NCBI RefSeq assembly: GCF_005146945.1
Contig: NZ_SWMS01000001.1
Coordinates: 124,001-188,000 of the forward strand
Source: Prauserella endophytica
GTDB taxonomy: Bacteria; Actinomycetota; Actinomycetes; Mycobacteriales; Pseudonocardiaceae
DNA length: 64,000 nt
Direction of reading: 5' to 3'
In this document: positions 44,275 to 53,476 of the stretch, piece by piece
Position numbering within the stretch: position 1 is the stretch's first letter
Layout of the letters: every line of letters starts with the position of its first letter
Notes under the pieces: model-generated
Databases searched by the model: none
What the model was told of the DNA's origin: nothing
What the model saw: only the letters and a program-made list of their open reading frames with translations
Made by a program: the position numbers and the translations under genes

Positions 44275-46563
44275 ATGGGTGCACTGCAGATCACGCTCGG
44301 TGTGATCGGCGTTGCCGTCAGTGTTGTCGCTTGGGGTGTGTTCGTCGCCGGCGTCCTGCGCCAGATACGGATCATCCGACTCGGGCAGCCGGACGCGACG
44401 CGCAACGGTCCGTTCGTGCCACGCCTGAACACCCTGATCAAGGAGTTCGCGGCGCACACGAGGATGAACAAGCTCCGCCACGTCGGGCCATGGCACTGGC
44501 TGGTGATGTGGGGCTTCCTCCTCGGCTCGCTCGCACTGTTCGAGGCTTATGGGGAGACCTTCAACCCGCACTTCGCGTGGCCCATCATCGGGCACTGGGA
44601 GCCGTGGCAGCTGCTGCTCGAACTGCTCGGCCTCGGCACCGTGGTCGGCGGCGTCGCGCTCGCGATCATCCGCCAGGCCAACCACCCGCGCAGGGCCGAC
44701 CGGCAGTCCCGGTTCGCGGGCTCCAACTTCAAGCAGGCCTACTTCGTCGAGGCTGTGGTGATCATCGAGGGCATCGGCATCCTCGGGGTCAAGGCGTTCA
44801 AGATCGCCAGCGGGATCGAGGACCCGGCCCTGTGGTCGAGCTTCGTCACCCAGCCGCTAGCCGAGCTCCTGCCCACGAGCACGGCGGCCGTGTCGATCAT
44901 GGCGCTGATCAAGCTGCTATCGGGTATGATCTGGCTCTACGTCGTGGGCACCACGCTGACGATGGGTGTCGCCTGGCACCGGTTCAGCGCGTTCTTCAAC
45001 ATCTACTTCAAGCGCGAGGACAACGGCGGCGTCGCGCTCGGCAAGCTCAAGCCGATGATGAGCGGCGGCAAGCCGATCGACCTCGAGGAGGCCGACCCCG
45101 ACGAGGACACCTTCGGCGTCGGCAAGGTCGAGGACTTCAGCTGGAAGGGCTGGCTCGACTTCTCCACCTGCACCGAGTGCGGCCGATGCCAGTCGCAGTG
45201 CCCCGCGTGGAACACCGGCAAGCCGCTGTCGCCGAAGCTCGTGATCACGCAGCTGCGCGACCACGCCTACGCCAAGGCGCCGTACCTGCTCGCCGGCGGC
45301 AAGAAGGACATGGCGGGCGACGAGGTGGGCCTCACCGGCGACAACCCGTACGCGGGCATCGACGTGCTCGCGATCGCGGAGGCCGAGCGCCCGCTCATCG
45401 GAGACGACGGCGGCGTGATCGACCCCGAGGTGCTGTGGTCGTGCACCACCTGCGGCGCGTGCGTCGAGCAGTGCCCCGTGGACATCGAGCACGTCGACCA
45501 CATCGTCGACATGCGCCGCTACCAGGTGATGATCGAGTCGAACTTCCCGACCGAGCTGAACACGATGTTCAAGAACCTGGAGAACAAGGGCAACCCGTGG
45601 GGCCAGAACGCCAAGGACCGCATGGCCTGGGCCGATGATCTGGACTTCGAGGTGCCGGTGTTCGACGGGGACTTCGGCGACACCGAGTACCTGTTCTGGG
45701 TCGGCTGCGCGGGTGCGTTCGAGGACCGCGCGAAGAAGACCACCCGCGCCGTCGCCGAGCTCCTGCACATCGCGGGCGTCAAGTACACGGTGCTCGGCCC
45801 CGAGGAGACCTGCACCGGTGACCCGGCGCGGCGCGCCGGCAACGAGTTCGTGTTCCAGATGCTCGCGCAGCAGAACGTCGAGGTCCTCAACTCGGTGTTC
45901 GAGGATGTCGAGCAGACCAAGCGCAAGATCGTCGTGACCTGTGCGCACTGCTTCAACACCCTCGCCAACGAGTACCCGGACCTCGGCGGCGACTACGAGG
46001 TCGTGCACCACACGCAGCTGCTCAACCGGCTCGTGCGGGAGAAGCGGCTCACCCCGGTGGCGCCGATCGCGGAGGACGTCACCTACCACGACCCGTGCTA
46101 CCTGGGCAGGCACAACAAGGTGTACGAGGCTCCGCGTGAGCTGGTGGGCGCGTCCGGCGCGGCGCTGCGGGAGATGCCGAGGCACGGCGACCGGTCCATG
46201 TGCTGTGGCGCCGGTGGCGCCCGCATGTGGATGGAGGAGCGCATCGGCAAGCGGATCAACGTCGAGCGCGTGGACGAGGCGCTCGGCACCGCGCCCTCCA
46301 AGATCGCGACCGGCTGCCCGTTCTGCCGCGTGATGCTCACCGACGGCGTCACGTCGCGGCAGAACGACGGCAAGGCAAGCGAGAAGGTGGAGGTCGTCGA
46401 CGTCGCCCAGCTGCTGCTCTCCGCGGTGAAGCGCGGCGAGCAGAAGGTGCCGGTGCCGGTCGGCGCCGCCACGAGCGGCGGGGAGGCCGAGGCCGACGGC
46501 CGCGCCGACGTGCCGACCGACGAGGCGCCGACGGGCACGGCGCAGGCCGAGGAGGACAAGTAA
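44275..46563 (+). CDS. Membrane-bound (Fe-S)/heterodisulfide-reductase-like oxidoreductase
   Basis: 762 residues. The N-terminal ~240 hold about five spans related to the nitrate-reductase gamma/heme b subunit (TLGVIGVAVSVVAWGVFVAG, PWHWLVMWGFLLGSLALFE). Two 4Fe-4S sites follow: CTECGRCQSQCP near residue 299 and CTTCGACVEQCP near residue 389. Two CCG domains come next (LFWVGCAGAF, then YHDPCYLGRHN and MCCGAGGARMW). This is the HdrC/HdrB-like layout of the mycobacterial Rv0338c family, proposed to pass electrons between a soluble donor and quinone. Its neighbourhood with dnaK is also mycobacterial. Confidence 0.9.
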   Translation: MGALQITLGVIGVAVSVVAWGVFVAGVLRQIRIIRLGQPDATRNGPFVPRLNTLIKEFAAHTRMNKLRHVGPWHWLVMWGFLLGSLALFEAYGETFNPHFAWPIIGHWEPWQLLLELLGLGTVVGGVALAIIRQANHPRRADRQSRFAGSNFKQAYFVEAVVIIEGIGILGVKAFKIASGIEDPALWSSFVTQPLAELLPTSTAAVSIMALIKLLSGMIWLYVVGTTLTMGVAWHRFSAFFNIYFKREDNGGVALGKLKPMMSGGKPIDLEEADPDEDTFGVGKVEDFSWKGWLDFSTCTECGRCQSQCPAWNTGKPLSPKLVITQLRDHAYAKAPYLLAGGKKDMAGDEVGLTGDNPYAGIDVLAIAEAERPLIGDDGGVIDPEVLWSCTTCGACVEQCPVDIEHVDHIVDMRRYQVMIESNFPTELNTMFKNLENKGNPWGQNAKDRMAWADDLDFEVPVFDGDFGDTEYLFWVGCAGAFEDRAKKTTRAVAELLHIAGVKYTVLGPEETCTGDPARRAGNEFVFQMLAQQNVEVLNSVFEDVEQTKRKIVVTCAHCFNTLANEYPDLGGDYEVVHHTQLLNRLVREKRLTPVAPIAEDVTYHDPCYLGRHNKVYEAPRELVGASGAALREMPRHGDRSMCCGAGGARMWMEERIGKRINVERVDEALGTAPSKIATGCPFCRVMLTDGVTSRQNDGKASEKVEVVDVAQLLLSAVKRGEQKVPVPVGAATSGGEAEADGRADVPTDEAPTGTAQAEEDK

Positions 46564-46706
46564 CCGAATGAGTCGTCGCCGGAGGCGCCGCTAAGCAGCG
46601 TGGCGGTGGACATGCCGAGTAGCATGGTCCCTCCTCGCAGCCGACGTTGCCCGCGAGGTAAGCGAGATCTGCATGACTTCTGCAGGCAGGGCGGACAAGC
46701 GTAGGC

Positions 46707-47447
46707 ATGGGCACCCCCGGCGACGACGAACCGGACGAGACCGACGAGACCGACGTCGGTCCCACCGGTGCGCGCTTTCCCTCGTCCCGGCAACGTGCCC
46801 GGTTCGGTGACGACGAGCCCGAGCCCGTCGAGGAGACGCCGAAGCGAAAGCGCAAGGGCCGGAAGTCGACGAGGGTCGGCTACACCGGCGGCCGGTTTCC
46901 CTCCGCTTCCCGGCTGGAGAAGCTGGCGAAGGAGGAAGCGGGGGCCGCAACGGAGCCGGAGCCCGAGCCCGAGCCTCCTGCCGCGCCGGATCCGCCACCC
47001 GAGCCCGAGCCTCGTTTCCGTCCCGCCGGGAAACCGCCGCCGCGCAGCGAGCGCGTGTTCGCCACCGCGAAGGACTCCGACGAGGACGGCGTCGACCCGA
47101 TGGAGGAGCACCGGCTGCGGGTGCGGCCGTACGTGCTCACGCGGGGCCGCACGCACGCGCGTCAGGACCTCGCCGTCGAGACCCTCATCTCCACCATCCC
47201 GGACGCGCCGTGGGGCGCCCAACAGCTCAGCTCCGAGTACCAGGCGGTTCGCAGGCTGTGCATGGAGCCGCGGTCGGTGGCAGAGGTCGCCGCGCTGTTG
47301 TCCGTGCCGCTGGGCGTCGCCCGTGTGCTGCTGAGCGACCTGGCCGAGGCGGGGCTCGTCCACGTGCACAGCAGCACGGCGAACTACGGCGGACGGCCCG
47401 ACTTCACGCTGATGCAGCGCGTGCTCGAAGGGCTGCACAACCTCTGA
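46707..47447 (+). CDS. DUF742 protein with duplicated N-terminal motif
   Basis: 246 residues. The C-terminal half (~135-246) is a DUF742 domain (VRPYVLTRGRTHARQDLAVE, EYQAVRRLCMEPRSVAEVAA, GVARVLLSDLAEAGLVHVH), a winged-helix partner found in actinobacterial conservons with a GTPase and roadblock protein. The N-terminal half is acidic and proline-rich and carries a repeated motif: VGPTGARFPSSRQRARF then VGYTGGRFPSASRLEKL. No other conservon genes are nearby, so this is an orphan copy. Confidence 0.82.
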   Translation: MGTPGDDEPDETDETDVGPTGARFPSSRQRARFGDDEPEPVEETPKRKRKGRKSTRVGYTGGRFPSASRLEKLAKEEAGAATEPEPEPEPPAAPDPPPEPEPRFRPAGKPPPRSERVFATAKDSDEDGVDPMEEHRLRVRPYVLTRGRTHARQDLAVETLISTIPDAPWGAQQLSSEYQAVRRLCMEPRSVAEVAALLSVPLGVARVLLSDLAEAGLVHVHSSTANYGGRPDFTLMQRVLEGLHNL

Positions 47448-47468
47448 ACCAGCGCCGACGCTTGCCTG

Positions 47469-47495
47469 AAGAAGTGAATCGGTGCTTCACTTCTT
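47469..47495. promoter_or_regulatory. TetR operator: AAGAAGTGAA-N7-TTCACTTCTT
   Basis: Perfect 10-bp arms (47469-47478 and 47486-47495) end 2 nt before the TetR start codon. An exact repressor-site geometry for autoregulation. Confidence 0.8.
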
Positions 47496-47497
47496 GC

Positions 47498-48103
47498 ATG
47501 GTGTACCGGCGCACTCCCCGGATCCAGGCCCGCATGGACTCCCAGCGGGCCGCGATCCTCGACGCAGCCATCGAGCTGCTCGCCGAGCGCGGCTACGCCG
47601 GGTGCTCCATGTCTGCCGTCGCCGCGCAGGCTGGCGTCGCCACCGGCAGCGTCTACCGGCACTTCCCCGGCAAGGCCGAGCTGGTCGCCGAGCTGTTCCG
47701 GCTCGTGGTGACGCGTGAGGTACAGGCCGTCGAGCTGGCCGCGGAGCAGCCCGGCACTGCGCCGGAGCGTGTGGTCGCCGTGGTGGAGACCTTCGCGAGC
47801 AGGGCGCTCAAGGCCCCGCGGCTGGCCTACGCGCTGCTCGCCGAACCGGTCGACGCGCCGGTGGAGGAGCAGCGGCTGGTCTTCCGCCGTGCCTTCCGCG
47901 ACGTCGTGGCACGCCGGGTCGCCGAGGGCGTCCGCACCGGCATCCTCCCGCCGCAGGACGCCGAGATCACCGCCGCCGCCATCATCGGTGCCGGTGCCGA
48001 GGTGCTGACCGGCCCGCTCACCTCCGACAGCACGGACGCCGTGTCCGAGCTGTGCACGTTCACCCTTCGCGCGCTAGGAGCGACAGATGCCACCCACCCA
48101 TGA
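47498..48103 (+). CDS. TetR family regulator of the acyl-CoA dehydrogenase operon
   Basis: 201 residues. The helix-turn-helix is RAAILDAAIELLAERGYAGC then VAAQAGVATGSVYRHFPGKAEL, and the C-terminal ligand domain ends LCTFTLRALGA. ATG 47498 lies right behind a 27-bp operator, so it should repress itself. Its 3' end overlaps the next gene by 17 nt, linking it to the acyl-CoA dehydrogenase and crotonase genes and suggesting an acyl-CoA ligand. Confidence 0.88.
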   Translation: MVYRRTPRIQARMDSQRAAILDAAIELLAERGYAGCSMSAVAAQAGVATGSVYRHFPGKAELVAELFRLVVTREVQAVELAAEQPGTAPERVVAVVETFASRALKAPRLAYALLAEPVDAPVEEQRLVFRRAFRDVVARRVAEGVRTGILPPQDAEITAAAIIGAGAEVLTGPLTSDSTDAVSELCTFTLRALGATDATHP

Positions 48104-49711
48104 GGTAACCAACCAGGTGCCGCTGCTGGCGGGTCACGACCTCGCCGAGGACCCCACGCTGCTGGAGGGCCTTCGCCGCGAAGGGGCGGGCTGGGCCGAG
48201 GCCGAGTTGCACGAGCTCGGCGTGCTCGCCGGCACCGAGCGGGTGCAGGAGTGGGGCAGGCTCGTCAACGAGAACCCGCCGAAGCTGCGCACCCACGACC
48301 GCGTGGGCAACCGCATCGACGAGGTGGAGTTCCACCCGCACTGGCACGAGCTGATGGACGTCGCCGTCTCACACGGCTGCACGCGGCGCCGTGGCGGCAG
48401 GACCGGCCTGGCGCACACGTCGCGCGCGCGGCCAAGTTCTACGTCTGGAGCCAGATCGAAGCGGGCCACACGTGTCCGATCTCGATGACCTACTCGGCCG
48501 TGCCCGCGCTGCGGCACAACCCCGACCTGGCCACGGCGTACGAGCCGCTGCTCGCCGCGAACGTCTACGACTTCGGCCTGCGCGAGCCGAGCACCAAACG
48601 CGGCCTCATCGCGGGCATGTCGATGACCGAGAAGCAGGGTGGTTCCGATGTGCGGGCGAACACCACCACCGCACGGCCCACAGGGGACGGCGGCTACGTG
48701 CTCACCGGACACAAGTGGTTCACCTCCGCGCCGATGTCGGACCTGTTCCTCACGCTCGCGCAGGCGCCGGGCGGGCTGTCGTGCTTCCTGCTGCCGCGCG
48801 TGCTGCCCGACGGCACCCGCAACCGCATCCACCTGCAGCGGCTCAAGGACAAGCTCGGTAACCGGTCCAACGCCTCGGCCGAGATCGAGTACGACGAGGC
48901 GGTGGGCTGGCTCGTCGGCGAGGAGGGCCGGGGCGTCCGCACGATCATCGAGATGGTCAACAACACGCGGCTCGACTGCGTGATCGGCGGCGCGGCCGGC
49001 CTGCGCTACGGCGCCGTGCGGGCAGCACACCACGCGCGGCACCGGCACACGTTCGGCCAGGCGCTCGACCGGCAGCCGCTGATGACCAACGTGCTAGCCG
49101 ACCTCGCCGTCGAGTCGGAGGCCGCGACGATGGCGGCCCTGCGGCTGGCCGGGGCGAGCGACCGCGCCGCCGCGGGCGACCGGCAGGAGGAGGCGCTGCG
49201 GCGGCTCGCCCTCGCGGTGACGAAGTACTGGGTGTGCAAGCGCGCGCCCGCGCACGCGGCCGAGGCGCTGGAGTGCCTCGGCGGCAACGGCTATGTCGAG
49301 GAGTCCGGCATGCCCCGGCTCTTCCGCGAGTCGCCGCTGTCCTCGATCTGGGAGGGCTCCGGCAACGGCGCCGCGCTCGACGCGTTGCGCGCGATGGGCA
49401 AGCAGCCCGACTCGGTGGAGGCGTTCTTCACGGAGGTCGAGCAAGCCGAGGGCGCCGATCCCCGGCTCGACGACGCGATCGGCCGGGTGCGCAAGGAGCT
49501 GGCCGACCTCACTGACGTCGAGTTCCGCGCGCGGCGCGTGGTGGAGTTGCTCGCGCTGGTGTTCCAGGGCTCGCTGCTCGTGCGCCACGGCGACAAGGCC
49601 GTCGCCGACGCGTTCTGCGCCTCCCGCCTCGGCGGCGACTGGGGCATCGCCTTCGGCACGCTGCCCGCCGGTGTCGACACCCACGCCATCAACTCGAGGG
49701 TGTGGCCGTGA
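48087..49711 (+). pseudogene. AidB-like acyl-CoA dehydrogenase, interrupted by a 1-base frameshift
   Basis: The N-terminal frame runs from ATG 48087 and stays family-like to VAVSHG at 48377. The family-like continuation (LHAAPWRQDRPGAHVARAAK) is in the next frame from 48377, as if one C were missing in GGC-CTG. Both parts together give ~541 residues, the length of E. coli AidB. They share AidB signatures such as GMSMTEKQGGSDVRANTT, LTGHKWFTSAP and RLKDKLGNRSNASAEIEY. The intact enzyme would be a flavoprotein of the acyl-CoA dehydrogenase fold linked to alkylation defence. It overlaps TetR upstream and the crotonase downstream (GTGA). Confidence 0.85.
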
Positions 49712-50466
49712 GCGTGCGAGTGGAGCGTGACGGCACCGTCACCACCGTGGTGCTGAGCAGGCCGCAGGCGCGTAACGCCGTCGACGGCCCGACCGCGGCG
49801 GCGCTGGCCGAAGCGTTTCGCGAGTTCGACGCCGACGACAGCGCGCACGTGGCCGTGCTGTGGGGCGAGGGCGGCACGTTCTGCGCGGGAGCCGACCTCA
49901 AGGCGCTCGGCACGCCCGAGTCGAACCAGGTGACCGAGGACGGCGACGGCCCGATGGGCCCGACCAGGCTCCGCCTTGGCAAGCCCGTGATCGCGGCCGT
50001 CTCCGGCTACGCGGTGGCCGGCGGGCTGGAGCTCGCGCTGTGGTGCGACCTGCGGGTGGCCGAGGAGGACGCCGTGTTCGGGGTGTTCTGCCGGCGCTGG
50101 GGCGTGCCGCTGATCGACGGCGGCACCGTGCGGCTGCCGAGGCTGATCGGCACGAGCCGGGCGCTGGACCTGGTGCTCACCGGCCGCCCGGTGCCCGCGC
50201 GGGAGGCGCTGGCGATGGGCCTTGCAAACCGCGTCGTGCCCACCGGGCAGGCGCGTGCGGCCGCCGAGGAGCTCGCCGCCCAGCTCGCCGCGTTCCCGCA
50301 GGTCTGCCTGCGCGAGGACAGGCTGTCGCTGCTGGAACAGGACGGCCTCACCGAGGAGGAGGCCATGGCCGGCGAGCTGCGGCACGGCTTCGTGTCGCTC
50401 GGCGCAGGGGCGCTCGACGGGGCCCGCCGATTCGCCTCCGGCGCCGGACGACACGGAGCCTTCTAG
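49708..50466 (+). CDS. Enoyl-CoA hydratase/crotonase family protein
   Basis: 252 residues. The oxyanion-hole regions are GEGGTFCAGADLKALGTPE (first) and AAVSGYAVAGGLELALWCDL (second). Catalytic-type acidic residues are less clear, so hydratase, isomerase or related activity is open. GTG 49708 overlaps the aidB-like stop by 4 nt; GTG 49702 is an alternative. It completes the TetR-acyl-CoA dehydrogenase-crotonase operon. Its TAG stop shares CTAG (50463-50466) with the opposite CAP gene. Confidence 0.9.
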   Translation: MSVRVERDGTVTTVVLSRPQARNAVDGPTAAALAEAFREFDADDSAHVAVLWGEGGTFCAGADLKALGTPESNQVTEDGDGPMGPTRLRLGKPVIAAVSGYAVAGGLELALWCDLRVAEEDAVFGVFCRRWGVPLIDGGTVRLPRLIGTSRALDLVLTGRPVPAREALAMGLANRVVPTGQARAAAEELAAQLAAFPQVCLREDRLSLLEQDGLTEEEAMAGELRHGFVSLGAGALDGARRFASGAGRHGAF

Positions 50467-51305
50467 TAGCCGAAGTTCTGCGTCCAGTACCAGCCGTCGG
50501 AGTTCACGCCGACGCCGATGGTGGTGATGTCGCAGTTCAGGATGTTGCGGCGGTGGCCGTCGGAGGACATCCACGCGTCCATGACGGCCTCCGGGCTGGA
50601 AAGGCCCATCGCGATGTTCTCCGCGGCGGGCCTCGGGTGGCCCTCGTCGCGGATCCGCTCGTCGAAGGTGGTGCCGTCTGGTGAGGTGTGCGAGAGGTAC
50701 TCGCGCTCGGCCATGTCGTCACTGTGCCTCTGCGCGGCCCTGGCCAGCCTGCTGTCGACGGTGACGGCCGCGCAGCCCACGTCCGCGCGCTCGTCGTTGA
50801 CCAGGTCGACCACCCTCGCAGTGGACGACGGAGAGTTGCCGCCGGAGGACGACTCGGTCCTGGGACTCTGGGAGGAGGATTCGGGGTCGCTGGTGGTCGG
50901 GGCGGGTCGGTTCGGCGGGGAGTGTGGGGAGCGCGGGGGATTCGACGACTCGCTGGCGGACGAGGAGTCCGGGGTGGGGGATCGCGTCGTCTGCCCGTTG
51001 GCGGGCGCGGGTTGTCGCGTTTCGGGGGAGGTGGTGGTGCTGGAGGGCTGCGTGGGCGCCGCCGAGGTCGACTCCGTGACCGGAGCCGACGAGGCCGGGT
51101 TGGGGCCGGAACGTCGGATGGAACCGTTGAGGGGATCGTCCGCGGATCTGCCGGGCAGAGCGACGGGGGATTCGCCGCCCGGCGGACGCAACCACAACAG
51201 GTGACCACCCGCCGCAACCGCGACACCCACGAGCACACTCACCATCACTAAAAGTGATCGAATGCGTGAACTCGGGGTAGGCACAAGAGCGGAAGCTACC
51301 ACCAA
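50463..51305 (-). CDS. Membrane-anchored CAP (SCP/PR1) domain protein
   Basis: 280 residues. A signal anchor (SLLVMVSVLVGVAVAAGGHLLWL) is followed by a ~110-residue Ser/Thr/Pro-rich linker, then a CAP domain (~165-280). The domain has LVNDERADVGCAAVTVDSRL, HSDDMAEREYLSHTSPDGTT and AENIAMG, and ends WYWTQNFGY. CAP proteins are extracellular and bind lipids or cell-wall material. The domain should lie outside the membrane on its flexible stalk. The start at 51305 is GTG or nearby; the anchor position fits. Confidence 0.85.
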   Translation of the reverse strand: MVVASALVPTPSSRIRSLLVMVSVLVGVAVAAGGHLLWLRPPGGESPVALPGRSADDPLNGSIRRSGPNPASSAPVTESTSAAPTQPSSTTTSPETRQPAPANGQTTRSPTPDSSSASESSNPPRSPHSPPNRPAPTTSDPESSSQSPRTESSSGGNSPSSTARVVDLVNDERADVGCAAVTVDSRLARAAQRHSDDMAEREYLSHTSPDGTTFDERIRDEGHPRPAAENIAMGLSSPEAVMDAWMSSDGHRRNILNCDITTIGVGVNSDGWYWTQNFGY

Positions 51306-51365
51306 AGCGTGAGTTATTGAACCGTTATCTGTGCCGCATTTGCGTTGTAACCTGGCGTGATTTTC

Positions 51366-51947
51366 TCAGCGACGGGTGTCGATTCGGTCGAAGTTCTTGT
51401 AGGCGCGGCTGGGCGTCGGCCCGCGTTGCCCCTGGTAACGCGACCCGGCCTCGGCGGAGCCGTAGGGGAACTCGGCGGCGCTGGTGAGCCGGAACAGGCA
51501 CAGCTGGCCGATCTTCATGCCCGGCCAGAGCGTGATGGGGAGGTTCGCCACGTTCGACAGCTCGAGCGTGATGTGCCCGGTGAAGCCGGGGTCGATGAAC
51601 CCGGCGGTGGAATGGGTGAGCAGCCCGAGACGGCCGAGCGACGACTTGCCCTCGAGCCTGCCCGCGAGGTCGTCCGGCAGGGTGAACAGCTCGAACGTGG
51701 AGCCGAGCACGAACTCGCCGGGGTGCAGCACGAACGGGTCCTCGCCGGCCTTCTCGACCAGCGAGGTCAGCTCGTCCTGCTGCAGCTGCGGGTCGATGTG
51801 GGTGTACTTCGTGTTGTCGAACACGCGGAAGAAGCGATCGAGCCGCACGTCGATGCTCGACGGCTGGAGCATCTTCGGTGTGAAGGGCTCCACCCCGAGC
51901 CGCCCGGAGTCGAGCTCTTTGCGGAGGTCGCGATCACTCAGTAGCAC
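51366..51947 (-). CDS. dcd: dCTP deaminase (dUMP-forming type possible)
   Basis: 193 residues. Family motifs: [67 protein letters not shown] (shown only in part as catalytic [10 protein letters not shown] and [10 protein letters not shown]) and the C-terminal [11 protein letters not shown]. It deaminates dCTP to dUTP, and in actinobacteria often also cleaves it to dUMP, supplying thymidylate precursors. It is a trimeric cytoplasmic enzyme. Confidence 0.96.
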   Translation of the reverse strand: MLLSDRDLRKELDSGRLGVEPFTPKMLQPSSIDVRLDRFFRVFDNTKYTHIDPQLQQDELTSLVEKAGEDPFVLHPGEFVLGSTFELFTLPDDLAGRLEGKSSLGRLGLLTHSTAGFIDPGFTGHITLELSNVANLPITLWPGMKIGQLCLFRLTSAAEFPYGSAEAGSRYQGQRGPTPSRAYKNFDRIDTRR

Positions 51948-51966
51948 GCGCCCACCCTATCCGGGC

Positions 51967-53202
51967 TCAGGCCGCGGGCTGGCTCTCGGTGCGCATGTGC
52001 CGCGCGTAGGTGGTGTCGACGCGGAAGATCTTGCCGAGGCGCTCCGCGTACCGCCGCCTCCCTGCGTCGCCGATCAGCTCCTGCAGCACCGTGGCGCCGG
52101 GCACCCACTGGCGAACGGTCTCCGCGGCGAAGTTGGTCGCGGCCGCCGCCAGCACTAGGCCCTGTGCGATGGGGTCGTTCGGCAGCCCGAGGAAGTCGGC
52201 GTTGGACTTGCCGAGCACGAGTCGGCTGATCGAGGAATGGACGCGAACGGAGACATGGGAGAGCACCTTGCCGACGGCCCCGCGTCCGGCACCGACCTGG
52301 GCGTGCGAGGCCAGCAGCGCGGCGGCGAGGCGCTTCGAGTCGTCGTCGGGGATGAACTCGGTGGTCGCGAGCAGCCAGAGCAGGCGCCAGGCGTCCCCCT
52401 CGGTGGCGGGCAGGATCTCCTCGTCGACGCCCATGAGCCAGCCGACGTAGCGCCAGAGGTGGATGATGTCGGCGCGCTCGCGGTCGGTGTAGCGGACGCC
52501 GAGCAACTGCATGCCGAGCACGTAGACGAGCGAGAAGAGCAACAGCGTGCCGACGGTCTGTACCTGGTTGACGGGCCGGTCCCAGGCGGCGTAGTCCCAG
52601 TCGGGCCGGCGGTTCATGGCGGCGCGGACGTGGGCGTGGACGAGCCGGACGCGCAGGGCGGAGGCGTAGCCGTGTGCGCCGAGCCGTAGCGCGCCGGGCG
52701 TGGTGACGTCGATCCACCAGTTGGCGGTCTCGACGAGGCGCCTGCTCGCCGTTCGCTCGATGGCACCGGTGCCGACCAGCGCCTTCGTCGCTCTGGACGC
52801 GAGGTACCCGCCCATGAGCGACATGTCGCCGAGCGGGAAGAGGCCGAGGATGCCGGTGCGGGCGATGGCGCGAGCACCCCGTTCGATCCGTTCCTGGTCG
52901 GCCCAGTACGGCGTGGCCTCGACGTCCCGGAAGAAGTCGGTCAACGCCGGAGGCGGATCGTCGAGGCTGTCGATGCCGTTCAGCAACGCCCGCTCGAACA
53001 GTCGCCGCCCCTCACCGGCGGGCAACTCGTCGATCATGGCGACGACGGCGTCGGCGAGGGGATCCTCGGCCTGTGCATGCTCGCGCAACCGCCGCACCTG
53101 CCGCTCGGTGCCCCGCAGATCGCCCGGAGCGAACAACCTGGTGGCGAGCCGGAAACCCCCCTGCCGCAGCAACTCCGGATCCGGCAACCGCTCGTCCGCC
53201 AT
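51967..53202 (-). CDS. MpaB/DUF2236 (latex-clearing-like) oxygenase family protein
   Basis: 411 residues. The MpaB-type core has LVHAHVRAAM (candidate heme-linked His region), WWIDVTTPGALRLGAHGYAS and LWRYVGWLMGVDEEILP. The family includes the rubber oxygenase Lcp and the mycophenolic-acid prenyl oxygenase, heme b enzymes that cleave isoprenoid C=C bonds. No signal peptide is seen, so the protein is intracellular. ATG 53202 follows AGGTGAG; GTG 53211 is an alternative. A 16-bp dyad lies 28 bp upstream. Confidence 0.82.
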   Translation of the reverse strand: MADERLPDPELLRQGGFRLATRLFAPGDLRGTERQVRRLREHAQAEDPLADAVVAMIDELPAGEGRRLFERALLNGIDSLDDPPPALTDFFRDVEATPYWADQERIERGARAIARTGILGLFPLGDMSLMGGYLASRATKALVGTGAIERTASRRLVETANWWIDVTTPGALRLGAHGYASALRVRLVHAHVRAAMNRRPDWDYAAWDRPVNQVQTVGTLLLFSLVYVLGMQLLGVRYTDRERADIIHLWRYVGWLMGVDEEILPATEGDAWRLLWLLATTEFIPDDDSKRLAAALLASHAQVGAGRGAVGKVLSHVSVRVHSSISRLVLGKSNADFLGLPNDPIAQGLVLAAAATNFAAETVRQWVPGATVLQELIGDAGRRRYAERLGKIFRVDTTYARHMRTESQPAA

Positions 53203-53229
53203 CGCACTCACCTACCCGCGCCGACTTCA

Positions 53230-53245
53230 GACAACAAGTGTTGTC
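53230..53245. promoter_or_regulatory. Operator dyad upstream of the MpaB-like gene
   Basis: GACAACA-AG-TGTTGTC, 7-bp perfect arms with a 2-bp spacer. Shape and place fit a TetR-family site. The regulator is not adjacent. Confidence 0.6.
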
Positions 53246-53322
53246 ACTTTGCGCCGAAGTAGTCAAGAAGGGGAAGGCGGTGGCGAGCGAGAGATCGGCA
53301 CCGTGTATGCTTTCGGTGCTCT

Positions 53323-53396
53323 GCGGATGTAGTTCAATGGTAGAACATCAGCTTCCCAAGCTGAGAACGCGGGTTCGATTCCCGTCATCCGCTCCA
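53323..53396 (+). tRNA. tRNA-Gly(CCC)
   Basis: A full cloverleaf. Acceptor GCGGATG (53323-53329) pairs with CATCCGC (53386-53392). The D stem is GTTC/GAAC, the anticodon stem TCAGC/GCTGA holds loop TTCCCAA with anticodon CCC at 53355-53357, and the T arm contains GGTTCGATTCC. The CCA end is encoded (53394-53396). It decodes GGG. Its 3' half is the attachment site for the elements that follow. Confidence 0.95.
53356..53394 (+). repeat. att copy 1 (3' half of tRNA-Gly)
   Basis: 39 bp inside the tRNA gene are repeated at 54324-54362 with one mismatch, including 30 identical bases (53365-53394). This is the expected footprint of integration by a tyrosine recombinase at a tRNA 3' end. Confidence 0.85.
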
Positions 53397-53401
53397 AGTC
53401 G

Positions 53402-53445
53402 AAACCCCCAGGTCACACACCGTCTGATGTGGACCTGGGGGTTTT
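53402..53445 (+). terminator. Rho-independent terminator after tRNA-Gly
   Basis: A 13-bp perfect stem (53402-53414 with 53432-53444) is followed by a T run. A degenerate version with the same AGGTC/GGACCT arms stands after the second att copy at 54376-54404. Confidence 0.88.
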
Positions 53446-53476
53446 GCTTTCGGAGATCAACTCGTCGACTGGGCCA

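Noticed and set aside
48360-48400. Programmed frameshifting in the AidB-like gene
   Set aside because: No X-XXY-YYZ slippery heptamer or stop-codon pause site is found, and the family is not known for recoding.
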